DNA from: Arctopsyche grandis
Lineage: Eukaryota > Arthropoda > Insecta > Trichoptera > Hydropsychidae
Reading direction: 5' to 3'
NCBI RefSeq assembly: GCF_051622035.1
Contig: NC_135367.1
Span: 29,094,001 to 29,158,000, forward strand
Length of the DNA: 64,000 nucleotides
A model generated the notes under the pieces. That model saw nothing but the letters and a program-made list of their open reading frames with translations. It was not told where the DNA came from and searched no databases. This document shows, piece by piece, positions 15,301 through 27,400 of this stretch (positions within the stretch are counted from its first letter, which is position 1; each line of letters starts with the position of its first letter). The translations under genes and the position numbers were made by a program.

Positions 15301-18300
15301 ACTATATGTAGAAAAAAGACACCAGTAACATTGATGACTAGCACCGGATAGGGATTGTAGTAGTATTGAAAAGGTACGAGTACTGGACTGAAAAAATATT
15401 TTTTTTCAATTGATACTTAAGCCCGTTTTATGTTTTACATACATTTTGTGGAAAATATCGTAGCGACGACGTATATAAGGGTTTCCGAGACCGGAATGAA
15501 AGATGCATTAGTAGTGGTAGGGTAGTTTATTGTTGTTCCGTCGACGATCCAACTCTGAATGAAGCATGGAACAGATCCGCCGAATATTTATACACAGCGT
15601 GTACTTTCAGCGCGTAGAAATCATTGGTCGATGGATCGCGACACCTTATTGGTTGTTGTTTACAGTTTGTTCATGCGTCGAGGACTTTTTGGCGCGAATG
15701 TGAAATCAGGGATCAGGGAAAGTTCGATCAGTCTTTAAGGTGTGTATCGGATCCACCAAAAGGCGATTTATAATAGTTGTTTTCAAAGCTGGTCCCGCTA
15801 TTATTTGAATTATGAATATAAAACCGGTGTAAATTTAGAAAAGTCAAATGAAGGAGATGATGATTATGTCTTTCGGTCAATTAGTTTAAGTCTAAACAGA
15901 AATCGTATTTTTGTATAATTAATGACTTTTTTCGATCTTTTATCAGTTTGCAATAAGATAAATTTTGTAAGTGAAAGCATATGATGGGCTTCCTGAGAAG
16001 ATAATACATTATCTCGCCGTTCTTTGGATGATATGCATTTTTGGCATGTGTGACTTTGAACTACTGTTGCATTTTTTTTTTAATTCATGGACATATTCTT
16101 CAATTCACTCAAAAGCAAAAGGTCGTCGTTCTTCGAAGTACGTCGAAACTTAATAATTTATTTCTTAATTAGATTTTTTCACAATTTACACCTTGTATGT
16201 ACTGCTTAGGGGCAATTTATTTAACTCGACTCGTTCCAATTAATCATACGTTGATTGATATGAAACGTAGAAACGCTTTCGAAGCTTTGTTGGGAGTTTC
16301 AGAAGAGGGTGTTCGGATTTTTTTTTTTTGCAAATTTGCGTCGAGCATCGTCTGCTTCAGCAGCCACACCTTAGTGGCGACACCGGCGCTATCCCGCCTC
16401 GTGTATCCATTTCCTATGTTTTCATCTGGCACTATGGCGCATGTGGGGCTTTTTGAATGAGCGGGCGGAGGGGGTGGGTCGCGGCCCCCTGGGAGGAGGG
16501 TGGGCTGGGAGATGGAGGGGGGGGGGGGGTGGACAGGGACACCCAAGGGGGAGGGGGCAATATGGGAGCGCGTGGTACGGGCGTCACGGCGGACAGATTT
16601 ATTTGGACGTGGTATCCCCCGCCAACTCGTGCCCTACCCCCACCCCTCACACCCCCCGCTGGGCCCGCGCCACCCTCCCGCCCACCCACCGTCAGAATAC
16701 CCCTCCCGCCCGACCCACCCCACTCTCTCCCCCCCTCCCCCCTCACATTTGACTGGATCAATAAGCAGGCAAAGGATGCCCGAGTAGAAAAACCATACCC
16801 ACCCCGTGTGGGCCACACGGGTCCCGCACCTAGCCCGCACTGGGCGGAGGGAGGGGTGGGGTAGGGCCGTGTCGCAGTCGACGGTAATTAGATGCGCGCC
16901 CCCCGGTCAACCGGCGCCCCCGGAGGCTGTCGAGGCGCCCCGCCGTCTGCTGCTTCTGCTGTGACCCCCCATTCCTCTGCATCTTCTGGGGCTAGACTCC
17001 GAGAACGTGGTTGACTCCTCGTGTGTCGGCTTAGCCTAATCCTAAACACTGCTTCGTCGATCTAGTGTTAGCTCGTATATTGAAAAGTTCACCATGCGAA
17101 TCCTTCTTTCTGTATGTATGGTGACACTCTCCTAGTTGGTCGATTTAAATTGGAGACAAATACATTTGTTAGCAGTACCTAGTCGTGATATGAAAAATTG
17201 TCGCTTTTTAATTCGCCTTAAGTCCAAGGCTATCTACATATGTAGAGCAAGAGTGAAGATTTTAATTGGCAGACGAGTCTGCCGATAAATCCCTGCCTAA
17301 GGGCGAAATCACACAGGGAAGAACGGCACGTCGTGTGCATGGCTCCCCGCCTTGGGTGGTATCCTACATTTATTCAAATATGGGATACACTGTTATCGAT
17401 CACTGTCAAGCGAGGATAAATTTTTACCGAAAACACTCAAGAGGGTCATTTTTGGTCCAATGGGTCCCATGAATATACAAGGCTCATTTTTTTCGCATGT
17501 TCAAAAGTATCAAAAAAAAAAAAACCATGTGCATCGCTGTGTTTTTTCCCTAAGAAATTTGCCGTAGCGCAGGGTTTCCCAAACTTAAAGATATAATCTA
17601 GAACAGGGTTTCCCCAACTATGTTCCGCGGAACACTGGTTTTCCACGGAACCTGGATAGGTGTTCCTCCAAAATTGTTATGATTTTATAGGCTGCAACAC
17701 ATTTAAACAACTTCAAATTGAAATACTACCTCAAATTGAAAGGCGAGTGATGAAAAATCTCCACTGATGTTTATAAAGTCAAGAATCTAAGCATATACAG
17801 GCGGAGAGTTCGAATAGAAATTGGATATGGAAATACAAAGTATTACAATATAAGGTGAAAGTAATACAAGGGATAAAATTCAATTTTGGATTTTATCAGT
17901 TGATTCTAATAATTTTGATTGTTTTCCTGCTTTACATAGATGAATGACTTAAATTTTAAAGCCATAAAATGATTTCTGAGCGAGTTTGTATGAAGACTTC
18001 CCACCCCAATATGGCAAAACAAACTATTTTTTTTTTATCAAACTTCCGTTTTCTACATCCTATTTATGCGAAGCAGAATTTTTTTATTATGCTGCAACGG
18101 TCAAAGTGCGGGAACAAACTCAGACGCTACCCCACATATAAAAATTGAACCCCCCTTTAGTGCCTGATATCAAGAAGATTTGCGATTCAGGGACTATAAA
18201 ATCATTAGTCGTTTTGTTTACTATATTTTAAAATATTTATGAAATAGATAATAAGTGTTTTAATAAGATATTTTATTTTATATTTACCCATCTTTAAAAA

Positions 18301-21300
18301 TAAGCGTTCCATTGTATAAAAAGTTTGGGAATCCCTGCCGTAGAGTGACGCATTACGAAAGCTCTTAACTTCGTTTTTGAGAATACTTTGTCAAATAGAC
18401 CGACCCGTAGTAAAGCTAGAACGTTATATTAATTGTTTACCATTATACTATTTTGTGAATATTTCATTTCATACACGACAAATTAATTGTATCGGTCTTG
18501 CGGAAAAAAAAGCAAAAATACAAGTTGCTCCGCCACTGAGAAACAACTATGAAAATCGGTTCGAGTGATAGTTAGGTAATCTTTCGTAGTGATTTATCAT
18601 TAGAATTATGTATCGACATATCTTAAATCATTTGGCTACTGCCTGTCAGTTTGCAATATTTTGTCAAGAGTTATAGGAAAGGTCCCGTTAATGGCGTATA
18701 TTATGATAATGCACGAAACTATTTGTTTATTCCATAGTTTACATAGCAATACAAAACAATGAAAATAAAATAATCAGCAACTATGCTATTTTCATTTCTG
18801 CAAAAAAAATCCTGAACTGTGGCGTGCGTAGTTTTTACACCTGATAATTTTTCTGTCTTATCTTAAAAAGCAGCACAAATTCGTTTTGGACTCATTTGAT
18901 ATTTTTTTTAATATGTTTGGCTTTCATACTGAAAGTTCAATTTTTTTTTTCATATTAATTGATTTTGAATTGAATTTTTTGATATTGAAGTCCAGGCATT
19001 TTGAACGCTTCCAAACGCTTAATGTTCTTCCGAAGACTATAAAAAATTGTGTATATTCTTCCCCTAAAATTTGATGTAGTTTCGAGTAGTGCAGTTGACG
19101 TCTCGAATGGGAACCCTTATGTGGTGCTGAGTTGGCAAAAATTTAACGATCATATGGTTTTCCGTATTTTTGTCTTGAAAACAGTTCGACGTGTTTTGAA
19201 TATAATTAGTGTGCAGCTCGTTGACTTTTGAGACTTATTACCGTTTATAAACTGGGACAAAATGTGATACGTTGTTTTTCATTTTATCACGTTTCTAGAG
19301 AAGAAAACTCATAAAGGTCGAAAGCTAGCTCTTACATACGCATCTATAATAATTAAGAGGGCTGGACACCAGCGCCTTGTCCATACAAACGTATTAGACT
19401 TCTCCCTTCCTCAATTATGGCACTAGAGAAATTATTTTTTAATATGCTATGGATATCCACCATTGGGATGCATCTATCGTTTTATTTTTTGATTAGTTAT
19501 TTTTTATATGAGCTAGGAGCCGCCAAAGATCTATAAAATCGCCTCTTTTTTACACCCACGAAAAGAGTCCAGCGTGCTTATTTAACGGTCGATTAAAAAA
19601 AAAATACGCGCATAGTTGCACAGACAATATCTTTCTCATACCGATGATGATTTTTTTTTTAAAAATTGGTCCAGTTTTGGAGGAGAAAATAGGAGAATAC
19701 GAAACCTCAATTTTGTCGATTTAAAATACGTATTATCTGGTCGAAGCGAAACTGTCACATTCACTCAATATATATATTGATATATATTGTCGCATTCACT
19801 CAATATATATATCGAAGAAAGGAACGGCAACATAATTAAGGTTTCGGGTATACAGCCCTCTTAAGGCTTCCAATCCCGGGATCCCGATGTTTTCTGGTAC
19901 CGTGAATCCCGGTGCTGAAACTAGTCTGAATACCGGGATTATGGTGTTGGCAGAAATTTCTTTAAAAATATTATTTTTACAAAAATAATATCGAAAAAAA
20001 AACATAAAACATCCATTTGTTTGCCACCCGTTTCGACGCCGGCTTGCCGTTTCCACGAAATGATATGAACCTGTATTGTGTCGCAGATATTGTGCTCAAC
20101 CGCAATGATATTTGAAGCATATTTTAACTGATTCGAACTCAGAATCGACCACTGATCACGTTTTCGTGATCTAAAAAAAAAGTGTGTTTCTGTGTGAGTG
20201 TCTGTTTGTTTATCGTGTGTCATTGTTTGGAGATATTTCGAACACTTCGAACTGAAACTTAGTATTGATTACTGAAATTTTTATCGATACACCGTAATTT
20301 TTTTTCAAATTTTTAGGTTGACCGGAAATGGTACCTCCCCTTATATGTGGGTGTCCTCTTTCTTTTTAAGTTTTTGAATTAAATGATCTCCCAAACCACT
20401 CATCAAATCGGACTGAAATTTCTTACTTGTAATAGAAATTATTAATATTATACCCCAATATTTTTTCCTAAACCGAAAGTAGTACTTTTTTTTATGTTTT
20501 TCTAAGAAATCCTTTATTTATTGAATTGAAATTTTACCAAGTTATGTATAAAAGGTAAGCATCCGTCAACCAGAAGTGGCAGTATACTCTTGTTCAATTT
20601 TTTCTTCCACTATTTTTTTCGACCCCTTTGACATGTGTGCTCTTCACGTAAAAATTCAAGTATAATTGTATAAATGGGATGAAAATAAAAAAAAATCATT
20701 TAATATAATAAACCGGAATCGGGATTTTTTTCCTCTTAGAAGTCAAAAATGTTGTGACAACGATTCTTTCCACGCCCTGAACATATTTAGCCGAACATTT
20801 ATATTTGTATTCTTTTTGTACTAACGTAGAGTTGATAAGGTTTTGGGCGAAATTCGTAAGTAGAACTTTAGTCTTGTGTAAGTTTTCCTACATTTGTGTT
20901 CAATTTGTATTGAAAATGCTCTTAGCCGGTACGTGTGAACGTGTATGTGCATACATACATATGTTCAATTATCGAATTTTTTTTATCCTTATATTCCTCA
21001 AATACATACATAGATAAAGTCGTAGGGTGGTGACATCCGAATTTTTTACATAAAGTAAATGTAATTGGAGTTTCTTTTTATATTAGGTGGATTGTTTCGA
21101 TGAATAATTACTAGATGGTAAAAACTATTTGTAAAAAACGAATCAATGAATCAAAGCGATGATTTTTACTTTATTTAATTACATTTTCGGTTGTGTTTTA
21201 TTTAATATTAGAAATTTATGGATACGAACCGAAAATTTGAAGAATGTAGCCAAACTCTCAAAATTAGTACGCCAAAATGGGAGTATTTTTTGCGTGAAAC

Positions 21301-24300
21301 ATCGGAAGAGTTTGAAAAACGCAATTGAACGTTTTTTTTAAATATGAAAACAAGCAATTGAACTTTTTTTCTTATACATTTGAAATCCCGGTGCTAGCAC
21401 CGGGATCCCGGGATCGGAAATTCCCAGCACCGTAATCCCGGTGCTTAAGTAACCTTCCGGGATTGGAAGCACTAATAATAATATACATGTGCCTTTTTCT
21501 CATTTTTTTGTCAATATTTTCGTATCCATTTTAAACACGTGTTTTTCCGTGGCGTCTTACGAGTCGTTGTTACGTAATACGTAAAATACATTGATATGTA
21601 TAAATGTTAATGATTTTACATTCGGATTGTGTCGACTGGTTTCCGCCTGACTCTTGTTTTAAGATATTAAAAAAAACGAGTACATGATTAAAATTTTAGA
21701 TTTAGGCTTTTGTAGCTAGGAGGGGCTAGGTTAAGTTATATTTAGTTACAGAGACGTCTGGATTAATTTTTAATGGCGGGTGGGTTTTAGGTTTCTTATC
21801 TACGTCACTCTTTGCAGCAGAGGTGGAATGTGGGAGGGGGTGACATTATTACATAATGTTACGAAAAAATGTCTAAAATTTTAGATTATTGACAAAAATT
21901 TTAACACGGGACTGTTTTTATAAAACGCACGAGTATACAGCAGTGGTTCTCCAATGCGGCCATGATTTTGTCGAGTATCAGAGTGGGGATTGACTATACC
22001 TCTAGATCAGGGTTTGCCAAACTTTCTCTGCAATGGAAAACTTTACAAACCCGGAAATTTTAACGGAACACAGCTTATTTTTTAAGTTGGGTCAATATAA
22101 AATAAAATATTATTAAAACACGTATTATCTATTTCATAAATATTTTTAAATATAGTATACAAAAAGCTTCTAACGATTTTGATGATTTTGAGTCCTTGAA
22201 ACTCAAATCTTCTTGATATTCGGCATAATAAAGGTGAGTTCAATTCTTATATGTGGGGATACGTAGAGTCTGTTCCTGCACTTTGACCATTGCATCATAA
22301 TAAAAAAATTCTGCTTCGCATAAATAGGATGTAGAAAACGGAAGTAAGACAAAAATAGCTTGTTTTGGCATATTGGGGTATTCTTCTGACAAACTCGCTC
22401 AGAAATCATTTAATGGATGTAAAATCTATCTACTTTAAAACTACTGGCTTTTCATCTACTTTAAAATTTAAATCATTCATCTACATATGTAGGGCAGGAA
22501 AACAATCAAAATTATTAAAAGTGAATTTCATCTCTTGTATTAAAAATTGTATTACTTTCACGTTATATTGTAATACTTTTTCCACAATTTTTATTTCCGT
22601 ATCCAATTTCTATTCAAACACTCCGCTTGTATGTACTTAGATTCTTGACTTCATAAACATCAGTGGCGATTGACCATCACTCGCATATCAATTTGACGTA
22701 GAACTTGTTTAAATGTGTCGCAGCCTATAGAACCAAAGCATTTTCGCGGAAAATAGTTTGGAAAACCCTGTTCTAGATGATATCTTTAAGAAAGCTATGA
22801 AAAATAGGTTTAGTTTTATACGTACATACTTCGAAATGTAATTAAAATGTATTGCATTAAAATTTGTACCATTTTAGAAAAACTTTATTTAAAAAATATT
22901 TTTTTTAGAAAAATTTCGTCTTCGGCGCATTTAAGGAGTCGCTGTTGTTTTTGTTTTAAATGTATGTATATTAATGGTATTCATTTTTTTTCATGCTTTT
23001 TATCACAATTAACATATCAAATGAGGGGATTTTTTGGTTATTTAAATTCCATAATGCCCCTTCCCCCCCTCTCAAAAAGTAATTAAAGATAGGTTTTCTT
23101 TTGAAAAAAGAAAAATTCGATGAGGCCAAGGGGACATTTCTATAGAACCGCTGATGAACCAATTATGTATCACTGGTGGTATAAAGCTATAAGCAGTTTG
23201 TTAATTGTCGCTTTTCGATCGAATTTTTTTTTATATCATACTTATCGATTGACATTTGACGTTTTGTACAACGTGACAGATCAAGTTGTGGAAAATTGCA
23301 GGTGAAATTGGAAATTTTGTCGTATTGATCATTATTAAATATGAACCGTTTTATGCAAAATGAAATTAGCCATTTTTGCTTTACCACGCTCGTTTCGAAA
23401 CATTAGAAAACGTTCACATCGAAATTTTATGTAAATTGTTCCGTACTTATTCTACTTTGGTGCCTTGTTATTAAGTGTATTAAGAATCCGTTGTTGTATT
23501 TCCTGCTGATGCGAGGTGGATTAAAGAAAAAAAAAACGTTTTGGTTTGTTTTGATTTTGGAAATGGAAACATCACGTGTTCGTATCGTGTTGTGTTGCCT
23601 GTTGATTGCGGCTCTTGGGGTATGGAGAGAGGCAAACGCTGGTTTTTGCACGCGCGTTCCACTAGAACCCTCGAATGTTGTTGAACGCCCAACACGAGGG
23701 CATTGAAAAGGGGGGAGAGTGGGATCGTTTCCCTGAGCCACTTCCCTAGGGGGAGGAGGGGTTGCGATGCTAGATTTCCTCTTGGGGAATTCAAATCTTT
23801 CGCGTGTTTATAACGAAAATGGAAAAATTTCATTAACATTTTTTCATAGCCCAGCTAGCTGAGTGTGGGTTGCTCAGATTTGAGGGAGGCTTTTGATATA
23901 CATATTCTAATCAATTGTACTTCTTGGTGGTTAACATAAACGCAATGACCATAATGCTAACCACATAACTAACAGGTTGCCGGGTTGATCTCGATTGAAA
24001 AGAATTTATACCGAGTATTATCTGTAGTGCTGCTGGTCAGGCTTGTATATTTGTGATTCCAATTCGATCAGTTTGCCAATTTATTCGATTTCAGTGTTGA
24101 AACGGTTCCTCATCCAATTGGCAAAAATCATCCTACCCACTATGTCACCACTATTTGAATGTGATTTCATAATTTATATCTGTAACCCGATGATGGTATT
24201 ATGGGAAAATATAAAATTGATCCATCCACTATGCCGTCTTTCCAAAAGCATAAATCAATATAAATTTAATATTAAAAACTGTAGATTTAGATAGCGGGCA

Positions 24301-24406
24301 AACAAACTTTTTAATTTATATATGTGCATGGTACATGTTCAATTTAATATGTATTCGTTATCAGTACATTTAATATTTTTGGATTTTGGTTGAGTACATA
24401 TAAAAA

Positions 24407-24458
<52 letters not shown>

Positions 24459-27400
24459 AAAAAGTTAAAATCTCGTTCTATAATTTAAAACGTGATAGTG
24501 AACTGCCTTGATGCTATTTTTTTTTCTTTCAATTAATTTTTAGAATAAAATATAACAGTACTAGAAGTCGTTGACAAAAATTGCGATGTAATTTCCCAAA
24601 TAAAAAATATCTTATTATATTCAAATATTATACAATTAGCTACGCGAACTTAATGCTTTAATTTTTAATTAATTTCGATTTTTTCTGTATTATTTCAGCT
24701 GCAATGGAAGAAGAACCGGAGGCTCTCAATAGCGTAATGGGCACCCAAGCAGGCTCGGATAGCCCTGCGTCACGCCAACGTCACCAGATGAAACACCGTG
24801 AATTGTTTTTATCCCGCCACGTAGAAACTCTCCCCGCCACGCACATTCGTGGCAAATGTTCTGTCACTTTGCTCAACGAGACAGAATCTTTACTTAGTTA
24901 TTTAAATAAAGATGTAAGTACAATATTATCTTATGACATTTCTTATTAATATATGCATATATTGTATCGCAAACATAACATTAAATTTATATTTTCAGGA
25001 TACATTTTTCTATTGCCTCGTGTTTGATCCAACCCAAAAGACTTTATTAGCTGATAAGGGTGAAATTCGTGTAGGCAGTAGATATCAGACTGAAATGACA
25101 AATTTGTTAAAAGAAGGTAAATCTTTGATTGTATTCTTTTGTGTTGGTTCTTTTATATAATGATACTGAACGCATCGTTGACGTGTTTACAGGCGAAGAA
25201 GATCCTAGGCGATTAGAAGATTTGGAAACGTTAGTTTGGACGCCAGAACACGGATTAACGGATCGGCAAATCGATCAATTTTTAGTGGTATCACGATCTG
25301 TAGGAACGTTTGCGCGAGCGTTGGATTGTAGTAGCAGTGTTAAACAACCGTCATTGCATATGTCGGCGGCGGCCGCTAGTAGAGATATTACCCTGGTGAG
25401 GATATTTTTATATTTTATATGTCAATTTTGAGTGTTCTTTTATTATTTATGCTCCTGTTTGGTTTCAGTTTCATGCAATGGATACCTTACATCGACATCA
25501 ATATTGTATGGAGGGTGCGCTGTCTTCGTTAGTGCCGCCGTCAGGTCCGGTGCTTTGTAGGGATGAAATGGAAGAATGGAGTGCTTCGGAGGCGAATCTG
25601 TTTGAAGAAGCTCTCGATAAATATGGCAAAGATTTTAATGATATAAGACAGGATTTTGTATGTTTATCAGTGTTTGTTATTTTTTTAATTCTATTTCAAA
25701 GAATGTTAATGAACAAGTTGCATATTTTTCGTTTTAGTTACCATGGAAAACGTTAAAAAATATAGTAGAATATTATTATATGTGGAAAACAACAGATAGA
25801 TATGTACAACAAAAGAGAGTTAAAGCCGTTGAGGCAGAGTCTAAGTTAAAGCAGGTGTACATTCCCAACTAGTGAGTGTTTGTAATCGTTTCATATTTCT
25901 CATAAATTATTTAGTAATTTTTTTATTTTTATTTATTATGCTGTTTATTTTTATTGGAGTTTTGTCTTAATGTTTTTTTTTTTTTTTAATTTCATTGTAG
26001 TAATAAACCCAACCCTGCAGTAATCACTCCTAAATCGAATAATGTCATGAACGGTGGAACCAACGGGTCGGCAGTTAATTTGACTGCTGGAGATATATGC
26101 GCATCGTGTCAAGGTTTGTTTTTATATATTCTAGAATCGTATTGAATATTTTATTGATTTGTATTATTGTTTTTATTTATTTTTTTATAGTTACGGTGTC
26201 ACCACAGTGGTACGCTTGGGGACCCTCTCATATGCAATGCAGAATATGTTCGTCCTGTTGGCAGTATTGGAAAAAATATGGTGGCCTTAAGGTTGTCAGT
26301 GTTTTTATTTATGAATTTTTGCTCATTTTTTACATTTGTCATGAACGAAAATATCATTTGAAATCTTCAGAATGCTGGAGGGTTGTGTGAAACTGAGCAA
26401 GAGAACAATATCCCAGGACCGGGGGCGGGACGTGGACGCGGTTCGTTATCTGGTGGACGTAGTAGCGACGGTGAGGAATCCGGACCACCCGGTCATCATA
26501 ACGCCCTCTCACATCGACCGCATCGATGTTCCATTCTCAATTGTGGCAAGGTACAATATATTTTCAATATTTGGTATAAAATATCACGTAAAATAAATGA
26601 CAATTTTCACAAACTGTCCCAAATTAGTGAGAAGTGTGTCCTCTACAATGATTCACAAATAGAATAAAAACTAGTCCCTTTTTATTCTACTCCTCGACCA
26701 CTGTACTAGCTTATATCGAATGAATACATTATCATAAATATATTGAATGTATGAAAGTAAATCGGTGACACATTTTTCTATTGAGCATGTATGGCAAAAA
26801 ATTTAGCATGTAAATTTTAGAGAGAGTGTATTGTTTAAGAACTTATATTGAATTCCAAAAAAAATCTAACATGGTACAATTATTGGGAGTAGACAGCTAG
26901 AGATACGCAAGTGAAAAAAGTCTGAGAACCGCTGCTTTAGAGATCTAATACATTCATCATGAATTATGTATTAGAACTTGACTGTTCCACAAAGCAAAGA
27001 TCACCCAGTAAAATGTTTTGAGAGCTAAATTTAGAAGTTTTGTAACGTCCATTGAATTCACTCCCAATAATACAATAATTTTTATATTAGTTGAATGTAT
27101 CAGCATTGCTCAGTTTTTGGTTTAAAATTGTCATTTATCTGATTAATGTGTTTACGTTGGGTGTGCAGATATTTTATTTTTATATTTATTTTTTGCAGGA
27201 GTTTAAACTTAAGGCTCAATTGGCCCGTCACTATGCGGCTGCTCACGGAGTCGCCGTCCGCGCCGGATCTCCTAGACCTGTGATGAAAACGCGTGCAGCC
27301 TTTTATTTACGCACGTCGCCGCTCACTCGTCTCGCCCGTCGCTTATCACGTGCCCTCAGGAGACCACGGCGGGTGGCCCGCTCTCCGTTTACACCCGTGA

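Larger units (their letters stand above)
15104..24698 (+). other. Second large intron of MTA1-like
   Basis: This 9.6-kb intron (donor gtgagc, acceptor tatttcag) separates the insert exon from the ELM2 exons. Parts not listed separately (15104-16440, 16991-17297, 18346-19864, 21471-22007, 22771-23929, 24126-24404, 24454-24698) are AT-rich without recognisable genes. Another hAT-type terminus, CAGTGGTTCTCC, starts at about 21939. Short frames at 23491-23706 show no domain. Confidence 0.75.

Noticed and set aside
16432..16864. Several 95-135-codon frames in all phases
   Set aside because: Products of the G-rich/C-rich composition; Gly/Pro-rich translations on both strands simultaneously.
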